Shown piece after piece: positions 1 through 8,824 of a DNA stretch of 22,143 bases. This DNA is from DATAQC01 sp038232455. GTDB taxonomy: Bacteria > Actinomycetota > Acidimicrobiia > Acidimicrobiales > AC-14. A model generated the notes under the pieces. That model had not been told where the DNA came from. It ran no database searches and saw nothing but the letters and a program-made list of their open reading frames with translations. Numbering within the stretch: position 1 is the first letter of the stretch; each line of letters opens with the position of its first letter. Both the position numbers and the translations under genes were made by a program. The stretch covers positions 1 to 22,143 of the forward strand of contig JBBSHU010000048.1 in NCBI GenBank assembly GCA_038232455.1, in the 5' to 3' direction.

Positions 1-1139
1 ATGAAAGTGGCCGACGTGATCGGCATCCACTTCCGCAGCCCGCCCATGCGCTTCATGTCCTGCTCGTCGTGCATGCCGTGGATGACCGAGCCCGCCCCCA
101 GGAAGAGCAGGGCCTTGAAAAAGGCGTGGGTGATCATGTGGAAGATGGCGGCCACGTAGGCGCCCGAACCCACGGCCAGGAACATGTACCCGAGTTGGGA
201 GATGGTGGAGTACGCCAGCACCTTCTTGATGTCGTCCTGGGCGCAGGCGATGGTGGCTGCGAACAGGGCGGTGGCCGCCCCCACGACGGCGATGAGCGTG
301 GCCGCATCTCCGGCCTCGGCCAGGATGGGGTTGATCCGCACCATCAGGAACACGCCCGCCGTCACCATGGTGGCGGCGTGGATCAACGCCGAGACCGGGG
401 TGGGGCCCTCCATGGCGTCGGGAAGCCACACGTAGAGCGGCAGCTGCGCCGACTTGCCGGCCGCACCGAGGAACAGCAGCAGGGCGATGGCGACGGCCGT
501 GGTGTGAGTCAACGAGCCGGCCTGGCCGAGGACGTCGGTGTACTGCAACGAGCCGAAGGTGGTGAAGATCAGAAACATGGCGAGCATGAAACCGAAGTCG
601 CCGACCCGGTTGATGACGAACGCCTTCTTGCCCGCGGCGGGGGCGGCGGGGCGCTCGAACCAGAAGGAGACGAGGAAGTACGAACACGCCCCCACTCCTT
701 CCCAGCCGAGGAAGGTGCCCAGGAAGCTGCTGGACAGGACCAGCATCAGCATGGAGAAAACGAACAGGTTCATGTAGACGAAGAAGCGGGGGTAGCCGTC
801 GTCGCCGTGCATGTAGCCGATGGAGTACAGGTGGATGAGGGTGCCGATACCGGTGACGAACAGGGCCATGGTCACCGAGAGGGGGTCGACGAGGAACCCG
901 GCCTTCACCTGCAGGCCCCCCGCCGGTATCCAGGTGAACAGGTCCTGCACGAACAGGCGCTCCTCGCCGCCGCGGCTGTGTAGGCCAGCGAACACGACCA
1001 GGGTGGCCACGAAGGCGCCGCCGATCATCAGCGTGGCCAGCCAGCCGGCCGCAGGATCGCCGAGACGCCGCCCCACCAGGAGCAGGACGACGAACCCGGC
1101 CAGCGGTAGGGCAGGAATGAGCCAGACGGCTTCAACCAT
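1..1139 (-). CDS. nuoL: NADH-quinone oxidoreductase subunit L, 5' part
   Basis: This is the N-terminal 379 codons of the large antiporter-like membrane subunit of complex I, which takes part in proton pumping. The gene is cut by the left window edge, where the C-terminal helices are missing. Recognisable NuoL signatures are WEGVGACSYFLV, KKAFVINRVGDFGF, GAAGKSAQLPLYVWLPDAME, PTPVSALIHAATMVTAGVF, DDIKKVLAYSTISQLGYM and HAFFKALLFLGAGSVIHG. Together these carry the conserved Glu and Lys residues of the antiporter-type channel. The ATG start at 1139 lies 8 bases past the nuoK stop. nuoM and nuoN would be expected just beyond the window. The family assignment is secure; only the length is unknown. 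Confidence 0.97.
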   Translation of the reverse strand, partial: MVEAVWLIPALPLAGFVVLLLVGRRLGDPAAGWLATLMIGGAFVATLVVFAGLHSRGGEERLFVQDLFTWIPAGGLQVKAGFLVDPLSVTMALFVTGIGTLIHLYSIGYMHGDDGYPRFFVYMNLFVFSMLMLVLSSSFLGTFLGWEGVGACSYFLVSFWFERPAAPAAGKKAFVINRVGDFGFMLAMFLIFTTFGSLQYTDVLGQAGSLTHTTAVAIALLLFLGAAGKSAQLPLYVWLPDAMEGPTPVSALIHAATMVTAGVFLMVRINPILAEAGDAATLIAVVGAATALFAATIACAQDDIKKVLAYSTISQLGYMFLAVGSGAYVAAIFHMITHAFFKALLFLGAGSVIHGMHDEQDMKRMGGLRKWMPITSATF

Positions 1140-1147
1140 GGCCGCCC

Positions 1148-1453
1148 TCAGCCCCTCAGCAGGGAGGCATCGTCGGCGGTGGCGTCGGTGCGACGCCGGA
1201 AGATCGACACGATGATGCCGAGGCCGACCACCACTTCGGCGGCCGCCACCACGAGCACGAAGAAGACCACCGACTGGCCGCCGATGTCATCGAGCATGCG
1301 GGCGTAGGTGACAAAGGTCAGGTTGACGGCGTTGAGCATCAGCTCGACGCACATGAACATCACCAGCACGTTCCGCCGCACCAGGAGCCCGACGGCGCCG
1401 ATGGTGAACAGCATCGCCGCCAGGGTGAGGTACCACGCCCCCGGAACCGTCAT
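1148..1453 (-). CDS. nuoK: NADH-quinone oxidoreductase subunit K
   Basis: This is a small membrane subunit of complex I, 101 aa, the normal family length. Three transmembrane helices are visible. The two buried acidic residues that matter for proton translocation in E. coli NuoK (Glu36 and Glu72) are present as Glu37 in CVELMLNAVNL and Glu73 in AAAEVVVGLGI. The start codon overlaps the nuoJ stop in an ATGA, so translation is likely coupled. It is homologous to MrpC, but length and position between nuoJ and nuoL settle the identity. Confidence 0.97.
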   Translation of the reverse strand: MTVPGAWYLTLAAMLFTIGAVGLLVRRNVLVMFMCVELMLNAVNLTFVTYARMLDDIGGQSVVFFVLVVAAAEVVVGLGIIVSIFRRRTDATADDASLLRG

Positions 1454-2079
1454 GCCGCTCCCGTTACTGGCTGCTCGACGGCGCCTTGAGGAGCAGGGGC
1501 CGGCTCCGTGCCCGAACGGGGTGTCGGGTCGGCGTCGGCCTGTACTACCGGCTCCAGCGAGGCGTCGTCGGCCCGGTTGCGCTGGGCCAGGACCACGGCA
1601 CCGACGACCGCGATCACCAGCAGGACCGAGGTCGCCTCGAAGGCCAGCAGATAGCGGGTGAACAGCGACTGGGCCAGCTTCTCCACGTTGGAGCCCGGAC
1701 CACTGGCGGGTCCGGCCGACGAGCGGGTTCCCGTGGCCCAGGCGTTGCCGGCCAGGAACAGCACCTCCCCGAGGGCGAGCAAACCGGCGATGGCCGCGGC
1801 CACCCGTTGGCCCCGCAGAGGCTCGACGGCCAGGTTCTCGGAACGGTCGACGCCGAGGAGCATGATCACGAACAGGAACAGCACGACGATGGCGCCGGCG
1901 TAGACGATCACCTGTACGGCGGCCAGAAAATCGGCCTGCTGGGCCACGAACAGCACGGCGACGCCGAACAGGGTCATCACCAGCATGAGGGCCGAGTGCA
2001 CCGGATTGGACGCCAGGATCACGCCGAAGGCCCCGACCAGGACGGCCAAGCCGGCCACCACGAACACCACCCAGTCCAT
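1450..2079 (-). CDS. nuoJ: NADH-quinone oxidoreductase subunit J
   Basis: This is a membrane subunit of complex I, 209 aa. The ATG at 2079 begins MDWVVFVVAGLAVLVGAFGV, a typical NuoJ first helix, and follows the nuoI stop by one base. The conserved third-helix segment is AAVQVIVYAGAIVVLFLFV, with five helices in all. After the last helix (LLVIAVVGAVVLAQ) comes a hydrophilic tail of about 40 residues rich in Pro, Ala and Gln that is not part of the conserved fold. The reading frame is open far upstream through nuoI; that extension is a high-GC artefact, since it does not resemble NuoJ. Confidence 0.96.
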   Translation of the reverse strand: MDWVVFVVAGLAVLVGAFGVILASNPVHSALMLVMTLFGVAVLFVAQQADFLAAVQVIVYAGAIVVLFLFVIMLLGVDRSENLAVEPLRGQRVAAAIAGLLALGEVLFLAGNAWATGTRSSAGPASGPGSNVEKLAQSLFTRYLLAFEATSVLLVIAVVGAVVLAQRNRADDASLEPVVQADADPTPRSGTEPAPAPQGAVEQPVTGAA

Positions 2080-2080
2080 G

Positions 2081-2776
2081 TCAGCCCCCCGCCACTGTGC
2101 CGGATTGCCCGCCTGTGGGCGGGACGGGTTCGCCGCCCGCGGGCTGCGGGGAGATCTCGTTGATGCTCGGCTCAGCCGGTGCGCCCTCGAAGTCGCTCTG
2201 GCCCTTCTCCGGTGGCCGCACGCCGAAGCCCAGCTCGCCCGACCACGCGGGCTTGCCTTCGTAGGAGGCCGCGCCCGACGGCGACGTGGCCCGCACCCAC
2301 GCCGAGGTGTGCTTCTCGTCGCCGGGACGCCAGTCCTCCCAGGGCAGCTTCCGGGGCATGCCCTCGTCGTCGACCAGCAGCTCGGTTCTCGTGTAGATGG
2401 CGTCGTCGCGGTTGGTGAAGGAGAACTCGAAGAGCTTCGACTCGGTGATCGCCTCGGTGGGACACGCCTCCACGCACAAGTCGCAGTGGATGCAGCGCAG
2501 GTAGTTGATCTCGTAGACGAACCCGTATCGCTCGCCCGGCGAGACCGGCGCGTCGGGCGGGTTGTCGGCCCCCCGCACGTAGATGCACCGGGCCGGGCAG
2601 ACCCCGGCACACAGCTCGCAGCCGATGCACTTCTCCATGCCGTCCTCGTAGCGGTTGAGCACGTGACGGCCGTGGAAGCGCAGGGGCTTCGGACGCTTGA
2701 CGTCGGGATAGCGGTTGGTGACCCGGGGGCCGAACATCTGCTTGAAGGTAACCTTGAAGCCGTCGAGGTAGCCCAT
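2081..2776 (-). CDS. nuoI: NADH-quinone oxidoreductase subunit I, 2x[4Fe-4S]
   Basis: This is the peripheral-arm subunit that carries clusters N6a and N6b towards the quinone site. It has 231 aa. Two classic ferredoxin motifs are present: CIGCELCAGVCP (Cys50, 53, 56, 60) and CIHCDLCVEACP (Cys95, 98, 101, 105). The segment between the motifs (GERYGFVYEINYLRC) is also typical. The conserved fold ends near residue 165. The remainder, rich in Pro, Gly and Glu and ending near GGQSGTVAGG, is a variable tail. The ATG at 2776 overlaps the nuoH stop by one base (TGATG), suggesting stop-restart coupling. Confidence 0.97.
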   Translation of the reverse strand: MGYLDGFKVTFKQMFGPRVTNRYPDVKRPKPLRFHGRHVLNRYEDGMEKCIGCELCAGVCPARCIYVRGADNPPDAPVSPGERYGFVYEINYLRCIHCDLCVEACPTEAITESKLFEFSFTNRDDAIYTRTELLVDDEGMPRKLPWEDWRPGDEKHTSAWVRATSPSGAASYEGKPAWSGELGFGVRPPEKGQSDFEGAPAEPSINEISPQPAGGEPVPPTGGQSGTVAGG

Positions 2777-3987
2777 CAGACGCCCGCCTTCGGCGCGCTG
2801 CCCGATGCGACCTGGTGAGAGTCCACGTCGGGATCGGCGGCCTCGTCGTCGGTGAGCCGCTGGCCCACGCGCAGGGCGGCGTTGAGGGTGGCGTAGGCCA
2901 CTATGCCCACGCCCAGGGAGATGAGCACGACGACGGGCTGGTTCCAGCCGCGGTCGCGTCCGATCCGCAGGGCGGCGATGAGAAGGAGCCAGAACAGGGA
3001 GAGGGGAATCAACTTCTTCCAGCCCAGGTCCATGAGCTGGTCGTAGCGGAACCGGGGCAGCGTGGCCCGGAACCACACGTAGACGAACAGGAAGCAGACC
3101 AACTTGGAGAAGAACCACACGATGGGCCACAGCGTGGGCAGGAACGAGATGTGGGGCCCGCTGGGTCCGCCGAAGAACAGGGTGACAGCCACCGCCGAGA
3201 CGGTGATGGTGTTCATGAACTCGGCCAGGAAGAACAGGGCGAAGCGGATGCCTGCGTACTCGGTGTGGAAGCCGCCCACCAGCTCCTGCTCGGCCTCGAC
3301 CAGGTCGAACGGCGGCCGGTTGGTCTCCGCCGTGGCGGCAATCAGGTAGATGACGAAGGGCACGCCGCCGAGAGCCCAGAGGTTCCAGTTCCAGGTGGAC
3401 TGGGCGCCGACGATGTCGTGCGTGGAAAGCGACGCGGCGGCCAGGACGGCGGCCGCCACCGAAAGCCCCATGGCCGCCTCGTAGGACACCATCTGGGCCG
3501 ACGCCCGCACCGACCCGAGCAACGGGTACTTGGAGCCCGACGACCACCCGGCCAGCATCACGCCGTAGACGGCGATCGACGACATGGCCAATAGGAACAG
3601 CACCCCGACAGGTGGGTCGGCCAGCTGGAGATAGGTGGTGTGGCCGGCGATGGAGATGGTGCCGCCGATGGGGATCACCGCAAAAGCGGCGAAGGCGGGG
3701 ATAGCCGAGAGGTACGGGGCCAGGTGGAAGATCTTGCGATCGGCCTGTTCGGGAAGCAGGTCCTCTTTGAAGAACAGCTTGGTGCCGTCGGCCAGGGTCT
3801 GCAGGATGCCCCACGGGCCGGCCCGGTCGGGTCCGATCCGGCTCTGCATGTCGGAGATGACCTTGCGCTCGAACCACACCATGAGCAGCACCGACACCAG
3901 CAGGAAGACGAACGTCACCAGGGCCTTGAGGGCCACGATCAACACGACGGCCAGGTCGACGCCGTTGGCGTAGAGAGGGTCGCCCAT
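2776..3987 (-). CDS. nuoH: NADH-quinone oxidoreductase subunit H
   Basis: This is the membrane subunit that joins the peripheral arm to the membrane arm and forms much of the quinone chamber. It has 403 aa and about eight or nine helices. Diagnostic stretches are FERKVISDMQSRIGPDRAG, ADGTKLFFKED near residues 66-76, and the acidic loop AETNRPPFDLVEAEQELVGG, which carries the conserved Glu/Asp set lining the quinone entry and E-channel. The C-terminus has a charged tail of about 35 residues past the last helix. The start at 3987 overlaps the nuoG stop by one base (TGATG). Confidence 0.97.
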   Translation of the reverse strand: MGDPLYANGVDLAVVLIVALKALVTFVFLLVSVLLMVWFERKVISDMQSRIGPDRAGPWGILQTLADGTKLFFKEDLLPEQADRKIFHLAPYLSAIPAFAAFAVIPIGGTISIAGHTTYLQLADPPVGVLFLLAMSSIAVYGVMLAGWSSGSKYPLLGSVRASAQMVSYEAAMGLSVAAAVLAAASLSTHDIVGAQSTWNWNLWALGGVPFVIYLIAATAETNRPPFDLVEAEQELVGGFHTEYAGIRFALFFLAEFMNTITVSAVAVTLFFGGPSGPHISFLPTLWPIVWFFSKLVCFLFVYVWFRATLPRFRYDQLMDLGWKKLIPLSLFWLLLIAALRIGRDRGWNQPVVVLISLGVGIVAYATLNAALRVGQRLTDDEAADPDVDSHQVASGSAPKAGV

Positions 3988-6698
3988 CAGGAGCTCCGGC
4001 TGCGGGTGGCCGTCTCGACCCGAACCTCGGTGACGGGCTGGGTGGCGTCGATGAGGTCGCCGGCCCCCTCGTCGGGCTGGTTGAAATCGACGACCGCCGA
4101 GCTCCGCGGCACGCCCGTGTCGGACACGGCCTCGAGCACCAGTGAGGCCCGGGGCGACGTGACCCGCACCAGGTCACCCGGTCGGATGCCGAGACGGGAG
4201 AGGTCGTGGGGGTTCGCCCGGAACCGGGTTCCGGATGCGAGGGGGGCGAGCGACGGAGCGTGCTGCACGAGGGCCCCACCGTCGTAGAGGGCCCGGCTGG
4301 TGACCAGTCGCAGCGAGTAGGCGTCGACCGGGCGAAGGGGGGCGGCGGGCTCGGCTCCGGCGAAGGTGAGCAGCGGCGGAACCTCGGCTGCCGGCGCAGA
4401 CGCGGCTGGGATCGACGACTCGGGCGTTCCCGGCTCGAGCGACCGGTCCTCATCGATGGGTTCGGAGCGGGCCAGGAGGGTCTCGCCCTGCCGTTGGGCG
4501 GCCGCCACCTCGACGCTCTCGGTGACAGGCCCGGCGTCGTCGCCGCCCGTGTCCTCGCGAGGGGCCAGGGGCACGACGAGTCCGTCCCGGGCCGACGATC
4601 GCGACAACAGCTCGGGCGTCAGGCCCAGGTGCGACGGCGCCAGGACGGCGATCTCGGCGGCGATGCCGTCGAGGGTGTCGAAGCCCAGGTCGGCGCCCAT
4701 GCGACCGGCCAGCTCCACGGCGATCATCCAATCGGGGCGCGTCGTGCCCGCGCCGGTGACCTTCTGGCCGAGCCGGGTGACCCGGCCTTCGAGGTTGGTC
4801 GTGGTACCCGGGCGCTCCCCCCAACTCGACACGGGGAGCACGACGTCGGCATGCAGGGCCGCGTCGGTGAGGAAAAGGTCGACGACCACGGTGAAACCGA
4901 TGCCCGCCAGGGCCCGCCGGGCCAGGGTGCGGTCGGGGAAGTCGGACGACGGATCGGCACCGAGGAGCACCATGGCCTGGATGCGGTTGGCGGCGGCCGC
5001 TCCCATGATGCCCAGGGCATCGAGTCCTCTCGCCTCGGGAACCGAACCCCAGGCGGCGGTGAACCAGGGCCGCCCGGCGTTCAACGAGACGCGGCCTGGG
5101 AGCACTCCCGGGGCCAGACCCATGTCGAGGGCGCCGTGCACGTTGCCGCGGCGCAGGGCGGGGAGGAAGGCCACGTCGGACAGCTCGGCCAGGACAGCGA
5201 GTGCTTCGGCCGTGGCGTCCGTCGACTCGGCCAGCGAGGGTCGCCCGATCACGACCACGACCGGACGCTGACCGAGGAGCTCGGCCGCGCCGGACAGGTC
5301 GGCGACCGGCACACCCCCGGGACCACCGCCTTCGTTCGACGGCGCCACGCCAGACACCGCGTCGACCAGCGCCCGGGCCACGCTCGCGGCCTCGCCCGGC
5401 CGGTGCAGCAGCGTCCACGTGGCATAGCGACTGAGACCGGTGGCCTGGGGGCCGATCTCGATCAGGGGGACGCCCTTGTCGAGGGCTGCCTGGCGTAGGC
5501 GCAGGTAGAGGACGGGTAGCTCCTCTTTGATGTCGGGCGCCATGAGGATCACCGCGCTGGCCGCGCAGGCCTGGTCGATCGTGGCCCGGGGCAGGCCCAG
5601 CACGACTTCGCCGGCAAGGCCGTCGGCGAGCTGGCAATCCACGTTGTCGGTGCCGATCACGCCCTTGGACAGCTTGGCCCATGCGTAGGCGTCCTCGTTG
5701 GCCAGACGGGCTCCGCCGAGCACCGCCACCGCCTGGGGACCATGGGTGTCGCGGACCTGGCTCAGGCCGTCGGCGGCCGCCTGCAGGGCCTCGCCCCACG
5801 TGGCCTCGACCAGCTCCTCGCCCCGGCGTACCAGGGGCGTGGTCAGCCGGTCGTCGTGATTGGCGGCCTCGTACCCGAATCGGCCCTTGTCGCAGAGCCA
5901 GCCCTGGTTGACGGGATCGCTGTCGACCCCGAGGTTGCGGATGATGCGATCCGACGATGACTGCACCGCCACCCGGCAGCCCACGGCACACGCCGTGCAC
6001 GTGGACTCCACGATCTCCAGGTCCCAGGGGCGCGCCTTGAACCGGTAGGGCGTGGCCGTCAGGGCCCCCACCGGGCAGATCTGCACGATGTTGGCGCTGA
6101 AGTTCGACACGAAAGGCTTGTCCGGGAAGATGTTGACCTCGGTGGCGTCGGCTCTGCCGATGAAGTCGATGAAGGGATCGCCGGCGATCTCGTCGGCGAA
6201 GCGGGTGCAGCGGGCACACTGGATGCAGCGCTCCCGGTCGAGGGCCACCAGGGGGTTGACGGGAATGGGCTTCGCCCAGTGGCGCTTCTCCTCGACGAAG
6301 CGGCTCTCGCCGGGACCGAAGGCGATGGTCTGGTCCTGGAGCGGGCACTCCCCACCGCGGTCGCAGACGGGACAGTCGAGGGGGTGGTTGATCAACAGGA
6401 ACTCGAGGACACCGTCCTGGGCCTTCTTGACCTTGTCCGACGTGGTGACCACCTCCTGGCCATCGGCCACGGGCACGTAGCACGACGGCATGAGGGCGAA
6501 GCCTCGGGGCCCCTTCACCTCGACCAGGCACATCCGGCACATCCCCACCGGCTTCATGCGGGGGTGCCAGCAAAATCGGGGGATGTAGATGCCGGCGCGC
6601 TCGGCCGCGGCGATCAGCATCTCGCCCTTGCGCGCCTCGACCTCCTTGCCGTCGACGGTGATGCCGACGGTGGTCGTCTCCTCGGCCTGCTGACTCAT
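3987..6698 (-). CDS. nuoG: NADH-quinone oxidoreductase subunit G
   Basis: This is the large iron-sulfur subunit of the peripheral arm, 903 aa. Cluster ligands read out cleanly: N1b [2Fe-2S] at Cys43, 54, 57 and 73; N5 at His105, Cys109, 112 and 118 (HPLDCPVCDRGGEC); N4 at Cys158, 161, 164 and 208. The extra off-pathway cluster N7 is present at Cys234, 237, 241 and 269 (CTACAVGC plus LCDKGRF). A molybdopterin-oxidoreductase-like domain follows, with no sign of catalysis. After a Pro/Ala/Glu-rich linker (about residues 725-785) comes a dinucleotide-binding-type beta domain that includes RFRANPHDLSRLGIRPGDLV. The ATG at 6698 overlaps the nuoF stop (ATGA). The open frame upstream of it lies inside nuoF and is not used. 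Confidence 0.97.
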   Translation of the reverse strand: MSQQAEETTTVGITVDGKEVEARKGEMLIAAAERAGIYIPRFCWHPRMKPVGMCRMCLVEVKGPRGFALMPSCYVPVADGQEVVTTSDKVKKAQDGVLEFLLINHPLDCPVCDRGGECPLQDQTIAFGPGESRFVEEKRHWAKPIPVNPLVALDRERCIQCARCTRFADEIAGDPFIDFIGRADATEVNIFPDKPFVSNFSANIVQICPVGALTATPYRFKARPWDLEIVESTCTACAVGCRVAVQSSSDRIIRNLGVDSDPVNQGWLCDKGRFGYEAANHDDRLTTPLVRRGEELVEATWGEALQAAADGLSQVRDTHGPQAVAVLGGARLANEDAYAWAKLSKGVIGTDNVDCQLADGLAGEVVLGLPRATIDQACAASAVILMAPDIKEELPVLYLRLRQAALDKGVPLIEIGPQATGLSRYATWTLLHRPGEAASVARALVDAVSGVAPSNEGGGPGGVPVADLSGAAELLGQRPVVVVIGRPSLAESTDATAEALAVLAELSDVAFLPALRRGNVHGALDMGLAPGVLPGRVSLNAGRPWFTAAWGSVPEARGLDALGIMGAAAANRIQAMVLLGADPSSDFPDRTLARRALAGIGFTVVVDLFLTDAALHADVVLPVSSWGERPGTTTNLEGRVTRLGQKVTGAGTTRPDWMIAVELAGRMGADLGFDTLDGIAAEIAVLAPSHLGLTPELLSRSSARDGLVVPLAPREDTGGDDAGPVTESVEVAAAQRQGETLLARSEPIDEDRSLEPGTPESSIPAASAPAAEVPPLLTFAGAEPAAPLRPVDAYSLRLVTSRALYDGGALVQHAPSLAPLASGTRFRANPHDLSRLGIRPGDLVRVTSPRASLVLEAVSDTGVPRSSAVVDFNQPDEGAGDLIDATQPVTEVRVETATRSRSS

Positions 6699-8050
6699 GC
6701 GTCCCCCCGTGACGAGACCGCAGCGGCCGGGACGGAGTTGCCCACGGGCGGTCCGAACGGGCAACGCCCCTCGTCGATGTGAGCCAGGAACTCGTCGCGG
6801 AACATTTTGATGGCGGAGGTTATCGACGAAGGGATCGAAGGGCCGAGGACGCAGATGGTGGTCTTCTGCGGAGGCCATGACAGGCCGGGGGCGATGTTGT
6901 CGCACACGTCGAGGAGCAGATCGAGATCACTGCGGCGACCAGCCCCCAACTCGATGCGGTTCATGATCTTGTCGAGCCACCCCCCACCCTCTCGGCACGG
7001 CGTGCACTGCCCGCAGGATTCCTTGTGGAAGAACCGGGTGATCCGCCACGCGGCCCGCACCATACAGGTGGTGTCGTCCATCACGACGACCGATCCCGAA
7101 CCCAGCATGGATCCCGCCTTGCCCACCGCGTCCTGGTCGAGAGCCATCTCGATCTGGTCGGGCCCGAACCAGGGAGCCGACGCTCCACCGGGCACGAAGG
7201 CCTTCAGCTCTCGGTCGTTCCGTATCCCACCGCCGAGGCGGGGATCGTAGATGAGGTCCTGGAACGTGGTCTTCGACATCTCGACTTCGTAGTTGGCCGG
7301 CCGCTTCACGTGTCCCGACAGCGAGAAGAGGCGGGTGCCGGTGGAACGGCCCACACCCAGGTCGGCGAACGCCTGGCCCCCGTTCATCACGATCCAGGGG
7401 AGGTTGGACACCGTTTCCACGTTGTTGACGATCGTGGGCTTGGAGTACAGGCCTACGGCGGCGGGGAAGAACGGTGGCTTGTCCCGCGGGTAGCCCCGCT
7501 TCCCCTCGAGACTCTCGAGCAGGGCTGTCTCCTCGCCGCAGATGTAGGCCCCGGCGCCGGGGTGTACGACCACGTCGATGGAGAAATCCGACCCGAAGAT
7601 GTTGCGCCCGACGGCGCCGTGGGCGTAGGCCTCGTTGAGGGCGGCCTGCATGCGTTCGAGGCCCAGGGCGAACTCCCCGCGCACGAAGATGAACGCCTGC
7701 GACGCGCCGACGGCCCGGGCACAGATGAGAGTTCCCTCGATGATCTGGTGGGGATCGTTCTCGAGCAGCATGTGGTCCTTGAACGTGCACGGCTCGCTCT
7801 CGTCGCCGTTGACCACGAGATAGGCCGGCCTGGCTTTGCCCAACATCGACCACTTCTTGCCCGCCTCGAAACCGGCACCACCCCGTCCGAGGATGTTGGC
7901 GGTGAGCACCTCGGAGGTGATGTCACCGGGCTCCATGGTCAAAGCCTTGCGCAGCCCGTCGTAGCCCCCGTTGCGCAGGTAGGTGGCCAGTGTCCACGAC
8001 TCGGCCAGACCGTGACGGCGGGTGACGATGGCGGGGGCGTCGGTGATCAC
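6695..8050 (-). CDS. nuoF: NADH-quinone oxidoreductase subunit F, NADH- and FMN-binding
   Basis: This subunit oxidises NADH through FMN and carries cluster N3. It has 451 aa. GRGGAGF (55-61) and NGDESEPC (81-88) mark the FMN/NADH site, and GAGAYICGEETALLESLEGK (from residue 165) is the family signature. N3 ligands are ESCGQCTPCREG (Cys346, 349, 352) and most likely Cys400 in TTICVLG. Relative to Thermus Nqo1, about seven residues (PGLSWPPQ region) are inserted before that last Cys; I recall this form from actinobacterial NuoF. The start is a GTG at 8050, five bases after the nuoE stop, with GAAGGG about eight bases upstream. No ATG fits better. Confidence 0.96.
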   Translation of the reverse strand: MITDAPAIVTRRHGLAESWTLATYLRNGGYDGLRKALTMEPGDITSEVLTANILGRGGAGFEAGKKWSMLGKARPAYLVVNGDESEPCTFKDHMLLENDPHQIIEGTLICARAVGASQAFIFVRGEFALGLERMQAALNEAYAHGAVGRNIFGSDFSIDVVVHPGAGAYICGEETALLESLEGKRGYPRDKPPFFPAAVGLYSKPTIVNNVETVSNLPWIVMNGGQAFADLGVGRSTGTRLFSLSGHVKRPANYEVEMSKTTFQDLIYDPRLGGGIRNDRELKAFVPGGASAPWFGPDQIEMALDQDAVGKAGSMLGSGSVVVMDDTTCMVRAAWRITRFFHKESCGQCTPCREGGGWLDKIMNRIELGAGRRSDLDLLLDVCDNIAPGLSWPPQKTTICVLGPSIPSSITSAIKMFRDEFLAHIDEGRCPFGPPVGNSVPAAAVSSRGDA

Positions 8051-8055
8051 GTTGG

Positions 8056-8811
8056 TTACCCTTCGCCCTTGTCGGAGGGATCGTTCTCGGAGGTGCCCTG
8101 GCCGGCTACCCGGATGGCCTTGGCGTGGCCCGTGGCCCCTGCGGTGGCCCGCGGGTGGGCCGGTTGGGGCTCCCCGGGGCCGCCCTCGACGATTTCTTGG
8201 GGCACAAGCGACAGGCCGACCGGCACGTTCCCGGAATCGGTCGGCTGGCCCCGGCGGGAATCGGCAGACGCGTCGGCCGCCACCTTGCGCCGCACCCGGC
8301 ACAAGGTGCCGTGGTGGGGCACCTTGTCGGCCAGGCGGCCGGTGCGCAGGTCGTCGACGAGGCGGTCGAAGTCGGCGTCGGTGACGTCGCCGAAGAAGCG
8401 CCAGTTCACGGCCAGGCAGGGAGCGGCGCCGCACAGGGCGATGCACTCCACCTCCTCCAGGGTGAACTCGCCGTCGTCGGTGGTGGATCCGGCAGCCACC
8501 CCGAGGCGTTCCTCGGCGTGGGCCAGCAGCTCGTAGCCGCCGTTGAGCAGACAGGCCAGGTTGGTGCAGACCGAGACCAGGTAACGGCCGACCGGGTGGG
8601 TGAAGAACATGTCGTAGAAGCTGGCTGTGCCGTACACCTCGGCCGGTGACAACCCGACCAGTTCGGCCACGTGCTCGATGACGTCGGGCGTGAGCCAGCC
8701 ATCCTGCTCCTGGGCCACGTGCAACATGGGAATGAGGGCGGAGCGGGGCTCGGGGTACAGGCCCATGAGCTCCTTGGCCCGCCGCAGGTTGTCGGGGTTC
8801 AGGCGCGGCAT
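8056..8811 (-). CDS. nuoE: NADH-quinone oxidoreductase subunit E, [2Fe-2S]
   Basis: This is the thioredoxin-like subunit holding cluster N1a beside NuoF. It has 251 aa. Ligands are Cys82 and Cys87 (SVCTNLAC) and Cys123 and Cys127 (VECIALCGAAPC). The helical N-terminal part (YPEPRSALIPMLHVAQEQDG) and YGTASFYDMF are typical. The conserved domain ends near residue 165. About 85 residues of low-complexity hydrophilic tail follow, ending in DPSDKGEG. The ATG start at 8811 lies 13 bases after the nuoD stop with a GGGG-type ribosome site. Confidence 0.96.
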   Translation of the reverse strand: MPRLNPDNLRRAKELMGLYPEPRSALIPMLHVAQEQDGWLTPDVIEHVAELVGLSPAEVYGTASFYDMFFTHPVGRYLVSVCTNLACLLNGGYELLAHAEERLGVAAGSTTDDGEFTLEEVECIALCGAAPCLAVNWRFFGDVTDADFDRLVDDLRTGRLADKVPHHGTLCRVRRKVAADASADSRRGQPTDSGNVPVGLSLVPQEIVEGGPGEPQPAHPRATAGATGHAKAIRVAGQGTSENDPSDKGEG

Positions 8812-8824
8812 CGGCTACCCCCGA

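Noticed and set aside
69..983. Long open frame on the plus strand opposite nuoL
   Set aside because: It is antisense to a clear NuoL reading frame. The translation is His/Gly/Asp/Glu-rich with no domain, as expected for the mirror frame of a high-GC membrane-protein gene. The same holds for the long plus-strand frames opposite nuoE/nuoD (8627-10186), nuoF (7025-8536), nuoG (4206-5498) and the PLD gene (19491-20852).
6699..6905. N-terminal extension of nuoG
   Set aside because: The extra residues come from the antisense-like shadow of the nuoF 3' end. The ATGA overlap at 6695-6698 gives a normal NuoG N-terminus.
6879..7020. Damaged N3 cluster site in nuoF
   Set aside because: The spacing to the fourth cysteine looked too long, but a short insertion (PGLSWPPQ region) accounts for it and Cys400 remains in the expected ICxLG context.
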